Assembly: GCF_013426895.1 (NCBI RefSeq)
Contig: NZ_AP023177.1
Coordinates: 496,001 to 560,000, forward strand
Direction of reading: 5' to 3'
Source: Paraburkholderia largidicola
GTDB lineage: Bacteria > Pseudomonadota > Gammaproteobacteria > Burkholderiales > Burkholderiaceae
Length of the DNA stretch: 64,000 nucleotides
The first letter of the stretch is position 1. Every line of letters starts with the position of its first letter. This document shows positions 17,467-25,102 of the stretch, piece after piece. Made by a program: the position numbers and the translations under genes. The notes below the pieces were generated by a model that saw only the letters and a program-made list of their open reading frames with translations, did no database searches and was not told the origin of the DNA.

Positions 17467-17509
17467 CGTTTGCTCAAACGCTTTCGACAGCGCATCCCAC
17501 GCATCGAAA
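17467..17509 (+). repeat. Leader repeat, copy 2
   Basis: Second copy of the 43-base segment at 16873-16915 (39 of 43 identical), here upstream of the SbcD-like gene. The preceding AGCAAGC is shared too. A common regulatory leader or recent duplication is inferred. Confidence 0.75.
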
Positions 17510-17569
17510 ACCACGCCGTGATCACGGCCATCTCTTTTCAGGCGTCCTCCGGGACGTTATTTCCATTCA

Positions 17570-17594
17570 GGCTGCCCGCGGGCGGCCATTTTTT
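17570..17594 (+). terminator. Terminator-like hairpin immediately before the sbcD ribosome site
   Basis: GGCTGCC (17570-17576), loop CGCG, GGCGGCC (17581-17587, one wobble), then ATTTTTT. The GGAGG of the gene at 17611 follows within 7 bases. Like the hairpin before the gene at 15107, it would reduce expression unless antiterminated or occluded. Confidence 0.6.
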
Positions 17595-17610
17595 ATTTCT
17601 GGAGGCGAAA

Positions 17611-18993
17611 TTGCAACTCGCACATTTTTCTGACCTGCATTACGCGCCGGACAATCTGGTTGAATCGGATCGTTGTTTCAGCTTCGCAATCACCGACGCA
17701 ATCGGGCGCGGCGCCGAAGTTGGCGTGATCTCGGGCGACTCGACCGATCATCGTCTCGATGCGCACGCGCCGTCGCTGAATGCGCTGGCCACGCAGGTTC
17801 ACCGGTTGGCCAATGCAATGCCTGTTCTTATGCTTCAGGGCACGTTTTCGCACGAGCCTCCGGGCACGCTCGACAACTTCGCGCTGATGGGCGGCACGCA
17901 TCAGATCTTCGTTGCGGATCGCGTTTCCCAGGTCGCCCTGATCGATGGTCGATTCTGGGCATCGAAAGGACCCGTGTTTTCCGATGACGAGTTGCGCCAG
18001 TTCATCGACCTGAACCCCGAAGTGGTGTTCACCTGCCTCCCCACGGTCAACAAGGGCCAGCTTGCCGCGAGCGTTGGCGCGCTCGAGGCAGGTACGGGAC
18101 TGGGCGATGTGCTTGCCGCGTTTCTGGCGGCGGCAGGCCGGGTGAACAGACAGTTTCGTGCTTCGGGTATCCGGACGGTGGGCGTATCGCATGGCACGGT
18201 CAACGGCTGCACGACCGAGCACGGCGTTGTGATGGCTGGTTTCGACCACGAGTTCTCGCTGACGGCGCTGTTTGAAGCTGAATGCGATGGATTCATGCTC
18301 GGTCATATCCACAAGGAGCAGCAGTGGGAGCGCGATAGCAGGCTCGTCGCTTACCCGGGGTCGATCGGGCGGTTCCACTACGGCGAGGAAGGCGATAAGG
18401 GCTATCTCGCCTGGAATGTGGAGCCGGGCAACGCGACGGCAACGCTGGTTCCGACTCCATCGCGTCAGATGATCTGCGTCGATTTCGATGGGCCGCCCGA
18501 CATGGCGCGGCTCCAAGAGATTGCTGCGGCCGCCGGCGACAAGTTCGTGCGGGTGCGCTGGCAGATCGACGAGGAACATCGGCAGGCGGTCGACCGCGAA
18601 GCCATTAAGGCGCTGTTTGCTGGTGCAGCGGATCTCAAGGTGCAAGCGCGGATTTTGCCCGTCGTGCGCAGCCGTGCCCAGGGCATCAGCCTGGAGACGA
18701 CTGTCGAAGGCAAGCTCGCTCGCTGGTGTGATCTGGCCAATGTCGAAGCCGACCCGCTGCAGGAGCGATTGCAGCTGCTCGCCTCGGGCGACGCGGAAGC
18801 GATCGCTGCCAGTGTGCTGGAACGCATTGACTCGCTGGCGCAGTCGCCGTCCCTCGCCGTAGTGCTGCCTCATCCGGCGGCATCGACACCGGCACGGGAA
18901 GACGCTGCACCTGCGGCCGAGCCTCAACCTACAAAGTCGACACCAGCAGGATCGACGCTCGACTGGCTCAACGATGATCTGTTTGGGGCCTAG
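17611..18993 (+). CDS. sbcD: SbcD/Mre11-like metallophosphatase (nuclease subunit)
   Basis: Probable nuclease subunit that works with the SbcC-like ATPase at 19769. The start is the TTG at 17611, 6 bases after GGAGG. Calcineurin-type motifs: SDLHYA (residues 7-12, D and H), ISGDSTDHR, VSHGT, and GHIHKEQQW. The third motif, normally GNHD/E, reads QGTFSHE, so the Asn is missing. The C-terminus (about residues 300-460) has helical and Pro-rich parts ending LDWLNDDLFGA. Length 460 fits SbcD. The sbcD-x-sbcC order recalls the gene 46/47 pairs of phages. Confidence 0.8.
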   Translation: MQLAHFSDLHYAPDNLVESDRCFSFAITDAIGRGAEVGVISGDSTDHRLDAHAPSLNALATQVHRLANAMPVLMLQGTFSHEPPGTLDNFALMGGTHQIFVADRVSQVALIDGRFWASKGPVFSDDELRQFIDLNPEVVFTCLPTVNKGQLAASVGALEAGTGLGDVLAAFLAAAGRVNRQFRASGIRTVGVSHGTVNGCTTEHGVVMAGFDHEFSLTALFEAECDGFMLGHIHKEQQWERDSRLVAYPGSIGRFHYGEEGDKGYLAWNVEPGNATATLVPTPSRQMICVDFDGPPDMARLQEIAAAAGDKFVRVRWQIDEEHRQAVDREAIKALFAGAADLKVQARILPVVRSRAQGISLETTVEGKLARWCDLANVEADPLQERLQLLASGDAEAIAASVLERIDSLAQSPSLAVVLPHPAASTPAREDAAPAAEPQPTKSTPAGSTLDWLNDDLFGA

Positions 18994-19002
18994 CCGCCAT
19001 AG

Positions 19003-19076
19003 CGAGAGTGGCCATTACGGCACTCTCGCGCGGAACACAGCCGTGTTCCGGTAGCGCGCCGCGCCGTGCGCTACCG
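19003..19076 (+). ncRNA. Three stem-loops upstream of the gene at 19203
   Basis: CGAGAGTG/CACTCTCG (19003-19028), CGGAACAC/GTGTTCCG (19031-19050) and CGGTAGCGC/GCGCTACCG (19049-19076). The last two share two bases and so compete slightly. A segment matching 14617-14635 follows at 19091-19109. A structured leader or processed 3' end is inferred. Confidence 0.4.
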
Positions 19077-19202
19077 AAACAAGGTTCACCCGCGTCTTCG
19101 ACGCATCGATCGCAGTTCGCTGCATCCATCTTTTTCTCTTAACCCTGGCGGGGATTCATCCCTTCCGGGATGCACTCCGCCCATCATCTGTGGAGTGTCA
19201 TC

Positions 19203-19781
19203 ATGTTTGGTCTTTATCCTGCTGGCGCCCAATGGGTCAGGCATTTCAGCGCAAACCGCGCGCCGCGCGATATCGGCAAGGTCCTCACGGTCCACGGCGG
19301 ATTTAATGCTGGCATTTTTCACACCCCGTTTGGCGAGCATCGCGGTGCGGTGATTGCCCAGTCCGGGCGATTCCTGATCCTCGCTGCGGTTGTCAACGTT
19401 GCCAACGCCGAACTGGCCGTGGTGCCGGATGTCCAGATGCAGAACCTGCTCTGGTCGTTCGAGACGGGCTACGCCAATCAGTGGGGGCCGCGTGAGCTGC
19501 TCGCGCTGACGGGCGTCGACAACTGGGACGGTCTGATCCGGCGCACCAGTGCCGAATACGCTGCGGTCTGCAAGACCGTCGAAGGCGCCGTTGATGGCGC
19601 GCTTGAAAAGCGCGCGGTCGAGGCTGCGGCAGCGGCTGAAGTGGCTAAAGCGGAAGCTTTGACGCGCGCGGCAACGCCCGACCCCGTCGTTGGCAGGATG
19701 TTCCCCAGCGACGACGACGCGCCGTGGTTGCCCTCCGACTATCTGTTTGACGCGCCGGAGGTGCAGCCATGCGCCCACTGA
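19203..19781 (+). CDS. Unknown protein encoded between sbcD and sbcC
   Basis: A 192-residue protein; the ATG at 19203 has GGAG 8 bases upstream. It carries GIFHTPFGEHRGAVIAQSGRFLILAAVVNV, an MQNLLWSFETGYANQWGPREL block and a charged Ala-rich coiled-coil-like stretch (residues 125-160). No family recognised. It overlaps sbcC by 13 bases, so it probably belongs to the SbcCD-type complex or its regulation. Confidence 0.7.
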   Translation: MFGLYPAGAQWVRHFSANRAPRDIGKVLTVHGGFNAGIFHTPFGEHRGAVIAQSGRFLILAAVVNVANAELAVVPDVQMQNLLWSFETGYANQWGPRELLALTGVDNWDGLIRRTSAEYAAVCKTVEGAVDGALEKRAVEAAAAAEVAKAEALTRAATPDPVVGRMFPSDDDAPWLPSDYLFDAPEVQPCAH

Positions 19782-22093
19782 CGCTGACGCTTACCGGCTT
19801 TATCGGTGTCCGTGACGGGATGAAGCGTGACAGCGTCACGCTCGATCTCGAATCGCTGCCGAACGGTCTGATTGCGCTCACGGGTCCGAACGGGGCTGGG
19901 AAGTCTACCCTCATGGACAACCTCCATCCGTACCGGATCATGCCCTCACACGCAACGAAGCTGTCCGTGGATGGCTTCTCTTATTGGGATCACCTCTACG
20001 GTGCGCAGGCGCTCAAGGAGTTCGAATGGGAGCACGGCGGGGTTCGTTACCGGTCGTCGTTCGCTTTCCGCAAGCCGGGCAAGACTGGCAAGGCCGAGTA
20101 TTTTCTCGCCTGGCGCGACGCGGACGGCAAATGGCAACCCATGCAGACGGGCGGCGGCAATGTCTCTGACGGCAAGGCTGAAACCTATGATCTGTGTGTG
20201 GAATCGGTGTGCGGATCGCTGGAGTCGTTTTTCACCAGCGTTTTTTCGGCGCAGAACCGACGTCCGCTTGCCTCCTATGGAGCGAGCGAGATCAAGGCGC
20301 TGCTGGCCGAACTCCTGCATATCGACGACCTTCGTACGCTGTCGGCGCAAGCCAGCGAGGTCGTGAAGGTGCTTGGCCGCACGCTGGACGCCACGCAACA
20401 GCAACTTGTTGCGCTCGGCGCGAAACGTGACCGGCTTGCACAGATCGATCAGGCAATCTCTTCCGATGTTCAGTCAGTCGCGTCAACTCGCGAGAGTCGC
20501 GAAGCGCTGAACGTCAAGGTTGTCGCCCTGACCGACCAGCGCGCATTGCTTGTGGCGAAACAGACAGCGAATGCGAGCGCACAGGCCCGGTTACGCGAAC
20601 TGGCAACGCGGCGCAGTCAAATCGCCACGGCACTGCAAACGTTCGCTACTGACGCGACCGCCGACGATCGCCGTTTTGGTCAGCGGCGCACTTCGTTGCG
20701 CGCTGCGGTCACGGAGCACAACGCTGTGATCGCGCAGCGAGAAGCGATTCTCGGAGCCGCTGCGGCGCGCGACGCCGCACAGGCACGCATCGCTGCGGAG
20801 GAAGCCCGTGTTGCGCCGATTCAGGCGGTTATCGATGTGCTCGAAGCAAAGCAGCTTGAACTGACGTCGGCTTCATCCCGGTTGAAAGGGCTGGAGTCGG
20901 AAGGGTCATCACGGGCAACGCTTCTGAAAGCCCTTGAGCAGCAGGCGAGTGTGATCGGAACCGTGCCCTGTGCCGGCCACGAGATGCACAACACCTGCCC
21001 GCTGCTTGCGCAGGCGCGCGAGTCCGATACGAAAGTGCACGAGCAACGCATTTCGCTCACGAACCTTCGTACCGAGTTCCGCGCGAAACGCGAGTCTGTC
21101 GAAAAGCTCACGCCCGAGGTCCAGCAGCTTGCCGGAAAACGCGCCGAACTGAAGGCGGTCACCGAACAGATCGCGGCCGCGCGCCGTGATCTGCAGAAGG
21201 CGGTCGACCTCGCTGCGCGCAAGCCGCTGCTCGATGCCGCAACCGAGGGACTGAGCAAGGCCACAGCAGAACTGGCCGCGCTCGACTCTGAGGAAGCGAC
21301 GGTGCGTGCTCGCCGGGAGGCGCAGCAATCGCAGTTGACGGCAGAGGCGAAGGAACTGGACACGGAAGTCGCACGCCTCGGCGTCGACGACGTGACCGGC
21401 GCCATCGCTGACATTGACCGGCAGGCAGCGCAGTGTCGCGAAGCCATCACCGCGGCCGAGGCACGGATCGAATCCCTGATCCGTTCCCAGGCCACACGTG
21501 AGGTCGAGCGGCAGACGATCTCAACTGAGCTTGGGGGCTTCGACGCAACGCAATCGCGTGCCCAGAGCATTTCGGATGAGATCGCGCGCTGGAAGCTGCT
21601 TGCCAAAGGACTCGGCAACGAAGGCGTGATCGCGTTGACGATTGACGATGCGGGACCTGCGTTGACGAAGATGGTGAACGACCTGCTGCTCGCATGCTAC
21701 GGCATGCGCTTCACGGTCGAGATCCGGACTCAACGCGCGCTGGCCAGCGGCGAACTGCGTGAGGGGTTCGAAATCCTCGTGCACGACGCCGATCACGACA
21801 GCACCAAGGCAGTCACGGTGATGTCGGGTGGCCAGAAGGTCTGGATCAACGAGTGTCTGACGCGAGGTATCGCGCTGTACCTGGCCAGCAACGCGGGTCA
21901 GCCGTATCAGTCCCTGTTCAGCGACGAGTCCGATGGTCCCCTCGATCCGCAGCGCAAGCTGCAGTTCATGCGGATGAAGCGGGAAGTATTGCGGCAGGGC
22001 GGGTACGAGCGGGAGTTCTTCATCTCGCAAACGCCCGATCTTGTCGCAGAAGCCGATGCCGTGATTGATGTTGCCGCCCTGGCCGCTGCCTGA
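19769..22093 (+). CDS. sbcC: SbcC/Rad50-like SMC-family ATPase
   Basis: ATPase partner of the SbcD-like nuclease. Walker A GPNGAGKST is at residues 39-47. Long coiled-coil arms (about 180-620) flank a hook region near residue 395-410 that reads PCAGHEMHNTCPLL, so the Cys pair is C-x8-C rather than the usual CxxC zinc hook. The ABC signature VMSGGQKVW is near residue 687 and the Walker B region SLFSDESDGPLD near residue 715, then FFISQTPDLV. At 774 residues it is shorter than chromosomal SbcC (about 1050), as for phage gp46-type proteins. Confidence 0.85.
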   Translation: MRPLTLTLTGFIGVRDGMKRDSVTLDLESLPNGLIALTGPNGAGKSTLMDNLHPYRIMPSHATKLSVDGFSYWDHLYGAQALKEFEWEHGGVRYRSSFAFRKPGKTGKAEYFLAWRDADGKWQPMQTGGGNVSDGKAETYDLCVESVCGSLESFFTSVFSAQNRRPLASYGASEIKALLAELLHIDDLRTLSAQASEVVKVLGRTLDATQQQLVALGAKRDRLAQIDQAISSDVQSVASTRESREALNVKVVALTDQRALLVAKQTANASAQARLRELATRRSQIATALQTFATDATADDRRFGQRRTSLRAAVTEHNAVIAQREAILGAAAARDAAQARIAAEEARVAPIQAVIDVLEAKQLELTSASSRLKGLESEGSSRATLLKALEQQASVIGTVPCAGHEMHNTCPLLAQARESDTKVHEQRISLTNLRTEFRAKRESVEKLTPEVQQLAGKRAELKAVTEQIAAARRDLQKAVDLAARKPLLDAATEGLSKATAELAALDSEEATVRARREAQQSQLTAEAKELDTEVARLGVDDVTGAIADIDRQAAQCREAITAAEARIESLIRSQATREVERQTISTELGGFDATQSRAQSISDEIARWKLLAKGLGNEGVIALTIDDAGPALTKMVNDLLLACYGMRFTVEIRTQRALASGELREGFEILVHDADHDSTKAVTVMSGGQKVWINECLTRGIALYLASNAGQPYQSLFSDESDGPLDPQRKLQFMRMKREVLRQGGYEREFFISQTPDLVAEADAVIDVAALAAA

Positions 22094-22109
22094 ACCATGT
22101 TTTTTTCAA

Positions 22110-22135
22110 CCCTGTGGGGATCGCTCCCCACGGGG
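22110..22135 (+). terminator. Stem-loop after sbcC
   Basis: CCCTGTGGGGA (22110-22120), loop TCGC, TCCCCACGGGG (22125-22135), 11 bp with one wobble. A weaker pairing GGCGTTCC.../GGAACGCC follows, with CTTTTTATT in its loop, so the ribosome site of the gene at 22168 may be partly sequestered. Confidence 0.55.
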
Positions 22136-22167
22136 CGTTCCCTCGCTTTTTATTAACGAGGAACGCC

Positions 22168-22353
22168 ATGAAATCGAAGCAGGACATGTATGCACGTACC
22201 GAAGCCATCACGGTGTCGGTCCGCGCCTCAACGCCGCGTGCTGGCAACACCCACACCTACGTCCTGAACGGCACGCTCATGCGTGACGTTCTCGTCGACG
22301 GCAAGTGGGTGACGTTGCACGCGAGCATCCCCCTGGAATCGCGAGCCGCGTGA
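22168..22353 (+). CDS. Small unknown protein
   Basis: A 61-residue protein behind GAGGAA (6-base spacing). The sequence runs YARTEAITVSVRASTPRAGN, then YVLNGTLMRDVLVDGKWVTL, predicted beta-rich. Family not recognised. Codon use resembles its neighbours. Confidence 0.6.
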   Translation: MKSKQDMYARTEAITVSVRASTPRAGNTHTYVLNGTLMRDVLVDGKWVTLHASIPLESRAA

Positions 22354-22378
22354 GCGGTCGCTTTACGAGGTTTCCCCA

Positions 22379-22585
22379 ATGAACAACCTTTTGATGCTGC
22401 TCATTGCAGCAGGCAGTTCGTCGCTGTGCGCCTGCTCGTCCCAGCCCCAGGCGAGGGTCGAGACGGCGAAGCCTGTCCCCACAATTGTCGTCCACCAGAC
22501 GAAAGGCGAGCCCGGCGACTTCGTTCTCTGCAAGGATGGCCGCGTGCTGGTATTCCCGGCAGCGCATCCGAAAACCTGCTCCTGA
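22379..22585 (+). CDS. Small predicted lipoprotein
   Basis: A 68-residue protein with a hydrophobic N-terminus (MNNLLMLLIAAGSSSLCAC) and a lipobox-like LCAC before SSQPQAR. The mature part contains GEPGDFVLCKDGRVLVFP. GAGG lies 11 bases before the ATG. Function unknown. Confidence 0.6.
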   Translation: MNNLLMLLIAAGSSSLCACSSQPQARVETAKPVPTIVVHQTKGEPGDFVLCKDGRVLVFPAAHPKTCS

Positions 22586-22644
22586 AGCTAATGTCTCAAC
22601 CCTCGACAGGGCGTTGGAACTTTCGCTTAAACTTCGAGGCGATC

Positions 22645-22815
22645 ATGAAAAAGCAGATTGCGACTGCGACTCTGATCGGAGCATTACTGGCTCTGGCCTG
22701 TCTGCTCTGGGAACAGCAGTCCGTTGCAGCACTTGGCAATCACGGCGCGGGCACGCGCGCTACACGCGCGAATCCGTCACCGTTCGACCGGCATTTGAGG
22801 TATAGCAATGTTTAA
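22645..22815 (+). CDS. Small exported or single-pass membrane protein
   Basis: The ATG at 22645 follows GAGG by 6 bases and encodes 56 residues with one hydrophobic segment (IATATLIGALLALACLLW). Upstream in-frame sequence is Arg-rich and unlikely to be coding. It overlaps the GntR-type gene by 8 bases. Confidence 0.5.
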   Translation: MKKQIATATLIGALLALACLLWEQQSVAALGNHGAGTRATRANPSPFDRHLRYSNV

Positions 22816-23080
22816 GGACCCGAAGCAGGGCTGGCGTCCTGATTTCGCGCGGCTGCGCGGGCGCGTCTATCTTGCGATTGCTGCCCAGATTGAAGAAGCA
22901 ATCACCCTGGGCATTTTCGCTCCCGGCGATCGGCTGCCATCACAGCGGGCGATTGCCGAGGATCTTGGCTTCCACCTGAACACCGTGAATGCGGCCTTTC
23001 GCGAGGCTGCGCGCCGCGGTCTGATTCGAAGCAACGTCGGTCGCGGCGGAACGGTCGTCCTCGGCCAGCAGGCTGCTTAG
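22808..23080 (+). CDS. GntR-family winged-helix DNA-binding protein, DNA-binding domain only
   Basis: A 90-residue protein that is essentially one GntR-type winged helix: IAAQIEEAITLGIFAPGDRLPSQRAIAEDLG, then NTVNAAFREAARRGLI and GRGGTVVL. There is no effector-binding domain, so it resembles the DNA-binding half of YtrA- or MocR-type regulators. It may control this plasmid gene block. Confidence 0.85.
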   Translation: MFKDPKQGWRPDFARLRGRVYLAIAAQIEEAITLGIFAPGDRLPSQRAIAEDLGFHLNTVNAAFREAARRGLIRSNVGRGGTVVLGQQAA

Positions 23081-23124
23081 CTGACCTGATTCCGCAGCAC
23101 TATCCTTCTCCCTCAGTTACGTTC

Positions 23125-23149
23125 CCAACCGGGCAAATCGCCCGGTTGG
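23125..23149 (+). terminator. Perfect 10-bp stem-loop after the GntR-type gene
   Basis: CCAACCGGGC (23125-23134), loop AAATC, GCCCGGTTGG (23140-23149). No T run follows. It is 25 bases before the GGAGG of the gene at 23185. Confidence 0.55.
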
Positions 23150-23184
23150 TGCGGTTTGCTCAACCCACTTGCTGGAGGCAATCG

Positions 23185-23538
23185 ATGACGTACTCATGCA
23201 GTGATTTTTTTGACGACGTGATGCGTTGCCTGGTCGAATCAAAGGCAATCGACAGTACGGACATTCCTGACGATGATCCCGGCGCCGGCGCAGATATCGC
23301 GGTCAACGCGATTGTGACCGTGCGTCGCGCAGACCTCTCGTCGCAGTTCGTGCGCGAACTGCTCGACGAAGTCGAATCGCTTGGGGCGGTTGCCGAAGTG
23401 CATGGACCAGACGATGTCGCATTCCTGTTTTATCTACAGGCGGCGATCCTGAACGGTTCCAGCGTTGAAGCACATGGCACCGAAGACTCGGAGCTGTTGG
23501 CCTCCTGCCATCAGCATCCGCATGGACGACACACATAG
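23185..23538 (+). CDS. Unknown acidic protein
   Basis: A 117-residue protein; the ATG at 23185 follows GGAGG by 6 bases. It is acidic (DSTDIPDDDPGAGADIAV, then VRELLDEVESLGAVAEVHGP). No family recognised. The His-rich tail (CHQHPHGRHT) may reflect a shifted frame near the 3' end, because good coding potential resumes in another frame at 23559. Confidence 0.6.
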   Translation: MTYSCSDFFDDVMRCLVESKAIDSTDIPDDDPGAGADIAVNAIVTVRRADLSSQFVRELLDEVESLGAVAEVHGPDDVAFLFYLQAAILNGSSVEAHGTEDSELLASCHQHPHGRHT

Positions 23539-23612
23539 TCGTAGCCGAACCTGCATAGGCGGCTTTCGACAACCTGCAGCCGCACGTCGACGCTTCGCGG
23601 GCGTGCGAATTC

Positions 23613-23897
23613 GTGACGTGCACCTTCGACCACGCGTGGTACGCACGTGTTCAGGGCCATGCGGCAATCGAATCGGCGCGCTTCTGGCTCAACGAAACGA
23701 TGCTGACGCTACCGAAGGGCGCGTCACAGCGCTATCAGGACATGGCGACGCGCGGGCAGTATTTCGCGCACCTCGCTGAGCGTCTGAATCTCACGCCTGC
23801 CGAGTTGGACCGGCATCTCATTGAAAACGCCATCAGCGATTCGCGGATGCGCGGGATCGAAGGACAACAGATGCATCTCTTCCCGTTGGCCGCGTAA
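23613..23897 (+). CDS. Unknown helical protein with unclear start
   Basis: From the GTG at 23613 this encodes 94 residues (FDHAWYARVQGHAAIESARF, LPKGASQRYQDMATRGQYFA, LNLTPAELDRHLIEN). Protein-like sequence continues upstream in frame (AAFDNLQPHVDASRACEF) back to a TAG at 23556-23558 without ATG, GTG or TTG, and no ribosome site precedes 23613. So the real start is upstream and non-standard, or the gene was joined to the preceding one before a mutation. Confidence 0.5.
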   Translation: MTCTFDHAWYARVQGHAAIESARFWLNETMLTLPKGASQRYQDMATRGQYFAHLAERLNLTPAELDRHLIENAISDSRMRGIEGQQMHLFPLAA

Positions 23898-23913
23898 GCG
23901 GTCGTCTTCCTCA

Positions 23914-23937
23914 CCCATGCGGGGCGGCCCGCATGGG
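23914..23937 (+). terminator. Perfect 10-bp stem-loop before the TGT-like gene
   Basis: CCCATGCGGG (23914-23923), loop GCGG, CCCGCATGGG (23928-23937). It is 17 bases after the preceding stop and 18 bases before the GGAG of the gene at 23967. Confidence 0.55.
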
Positions 23938-23966
23938 CTGCTCCGCGTTTGTCTTGGAGCAATGCT

Positions 23967-24944
23967 ATGCAAATTAAATGGGAACGCGGCCGCATGCCGA
24001 TGTCGCAACTCAATGCGCACGTCGATGATGGTCTTGTGATACGAGGCGGCATTCCTCATAGCGGCGGCAAGCTGGCGTTTCACGCTTTCAATGAAGGCTT
24101 CGCCGCAATGGTCTCCGCGTCTGCTTTCTGGAACCCGAAGAGGGGGCGTTTCCGCATCCCAGAAGCAACCGATCTGACGGAGATCGATTTCGCACTGGAC
24201 AGCGCCGGGTTCACCGCCATGAAGCTGTTCCAGTCGAAGGGGCGGCAGCCGGGTATAGCCGGTGTTTATCCGTGGACAATGGAACAGTTTGTTGAACTGG
24301 CGTCATTTTCCGGAGCGGCATGGGTCGCGCAGCCCGACCTCTGCTGCGAGCCGGAGTTGGCCGTCGATCAACAGGCGATCGACTATAGGGTGAATGCGAC
24401 GGCGACGCTGCTCGAAGGCATGCTTCGGGTGGTGTATGCGTGGCAGGATCAGCTAGCGCGGACGCTGAGCGCGAACGCGGTGCAGAACATGGTTCGCATT
24501 CCCGTACCCGTGGCGCAGGGCTGGTCGGTCGACGACTACCGCCGTAGCATCGACCTCATGATGCAGGTGTGGGAGCGCTGGATGCCGTGGATTGCGCCGC
24601 CGGCGCTGATAGGACTTGGTTCTGTTTGTAGGCGGCATCTTACAGATCCGCACCATGGCCTGTTCGCGATTCTCGAAGGCCTCGAAGGGCATCTTCCTCC
24701 CGGCACTCGCTGTCATCTCTTCGGAGTGAAAGGGCAGGCGTTGGATAGGGTGAAGATGTACGACTGGGTGGCAAGCGTTGACTCCATGGCGGCCGACTTT
24801 GCTGCGCGCGTGAAGGCCCGAAAGGCCGGGGTGTCAAATACGATCGCTCACCGTATCGCTGAGGTCGACCGTTGGATGGAGTCTGCGATTCGGCGCGTCG
24901 CGCCTGCCGCCGGCGACCAGTTTCGGCTTTCCTTTGTCGCCTGA
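23967..24944 (+). CDS. TGT-superfamily protein, DpdA-like (putative deazaguanine transfer)
   Basis: A 325-residue protein resembling queuine tRNA-ribosyltransferases and the phage or plasmid DpdA branch that inserts 7-deazaguanines into DNA. Supporting blocks: DSAGFTAMKLF near residue 75 (DSGGFQ in TGT), AAWVAQPDLCCEPEL near residue 120, LIGLGSVCRR near residue 215 (the GIGG-like turn), CHLFGVKGQALDRV near residue 250 and WVASVDSMAADF near residue 268. GGAG lies upstream of the ATG at 23967. No preQ0 synthesis or other dpd gene is in the window, so DNA or RNA as substrate is not settled. Confidence 0.6.
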   Translation: MQIKWERGRMPMSQLNAHVDDGLVIRGGIPHSGGKLAFHAFNEGFAAMVSASAFWNPKRGRFRIPEATDLTEIDFALDSAGFTAMKLFQSKGRQPGIAGVYPWTMEQFVELASFSGAAWVAQPDLCCEPELAVDQQAIDYRVNATATLLEGMLRVVYAWQDQLARTLSANAVQNMVRIPVPVAQGWSVDDYRRSIDLMMQVWERWMPWIAPPALIGLGSVCRRHLTDPHHGLFAILEGLEGHLPPGTRCHLFGVKGQALDRVKMYDWVASVDSMAADFAARVKARKAGVSNTIAHRIAEVDRWMESAIRRVAPAAGDQFRLSFVA

Positions 24945-24965
24945 AGGTATCAGATCTCCTGCCAC

Positions 24966-24999
24966 AGCCCGCGCGTTCTTCGGAACCGCGGGCTTTTTT
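24966..24999 (+). terminator. Strong intrinsic terminator with UUCG loop
   Basis: AGCCCGCG, a bulged C, GTTC, TTCG loop, GAAC, CGCGGGCT (24966-24994), then TTTTT. It ends the 15-25 kb block before the recombinase gene. Confidence 0.92.
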
Positions 25000-25102
25000 C
25001 TTTTCCGAGTTATCGAACAAACAAGCCGTGATACGCTTGAAAAAGACACTCAGCAAATCTCTCTCTGAATACGTCATTAACTGATCCCATTCAGAGGGGC
25101 GC

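Noticed and set aside
17593..18927. Minus-strand open frame of 444 codons opposite sbcD
   Set aside because: Antisense to the metallophosphatase motifs and lacks family features.
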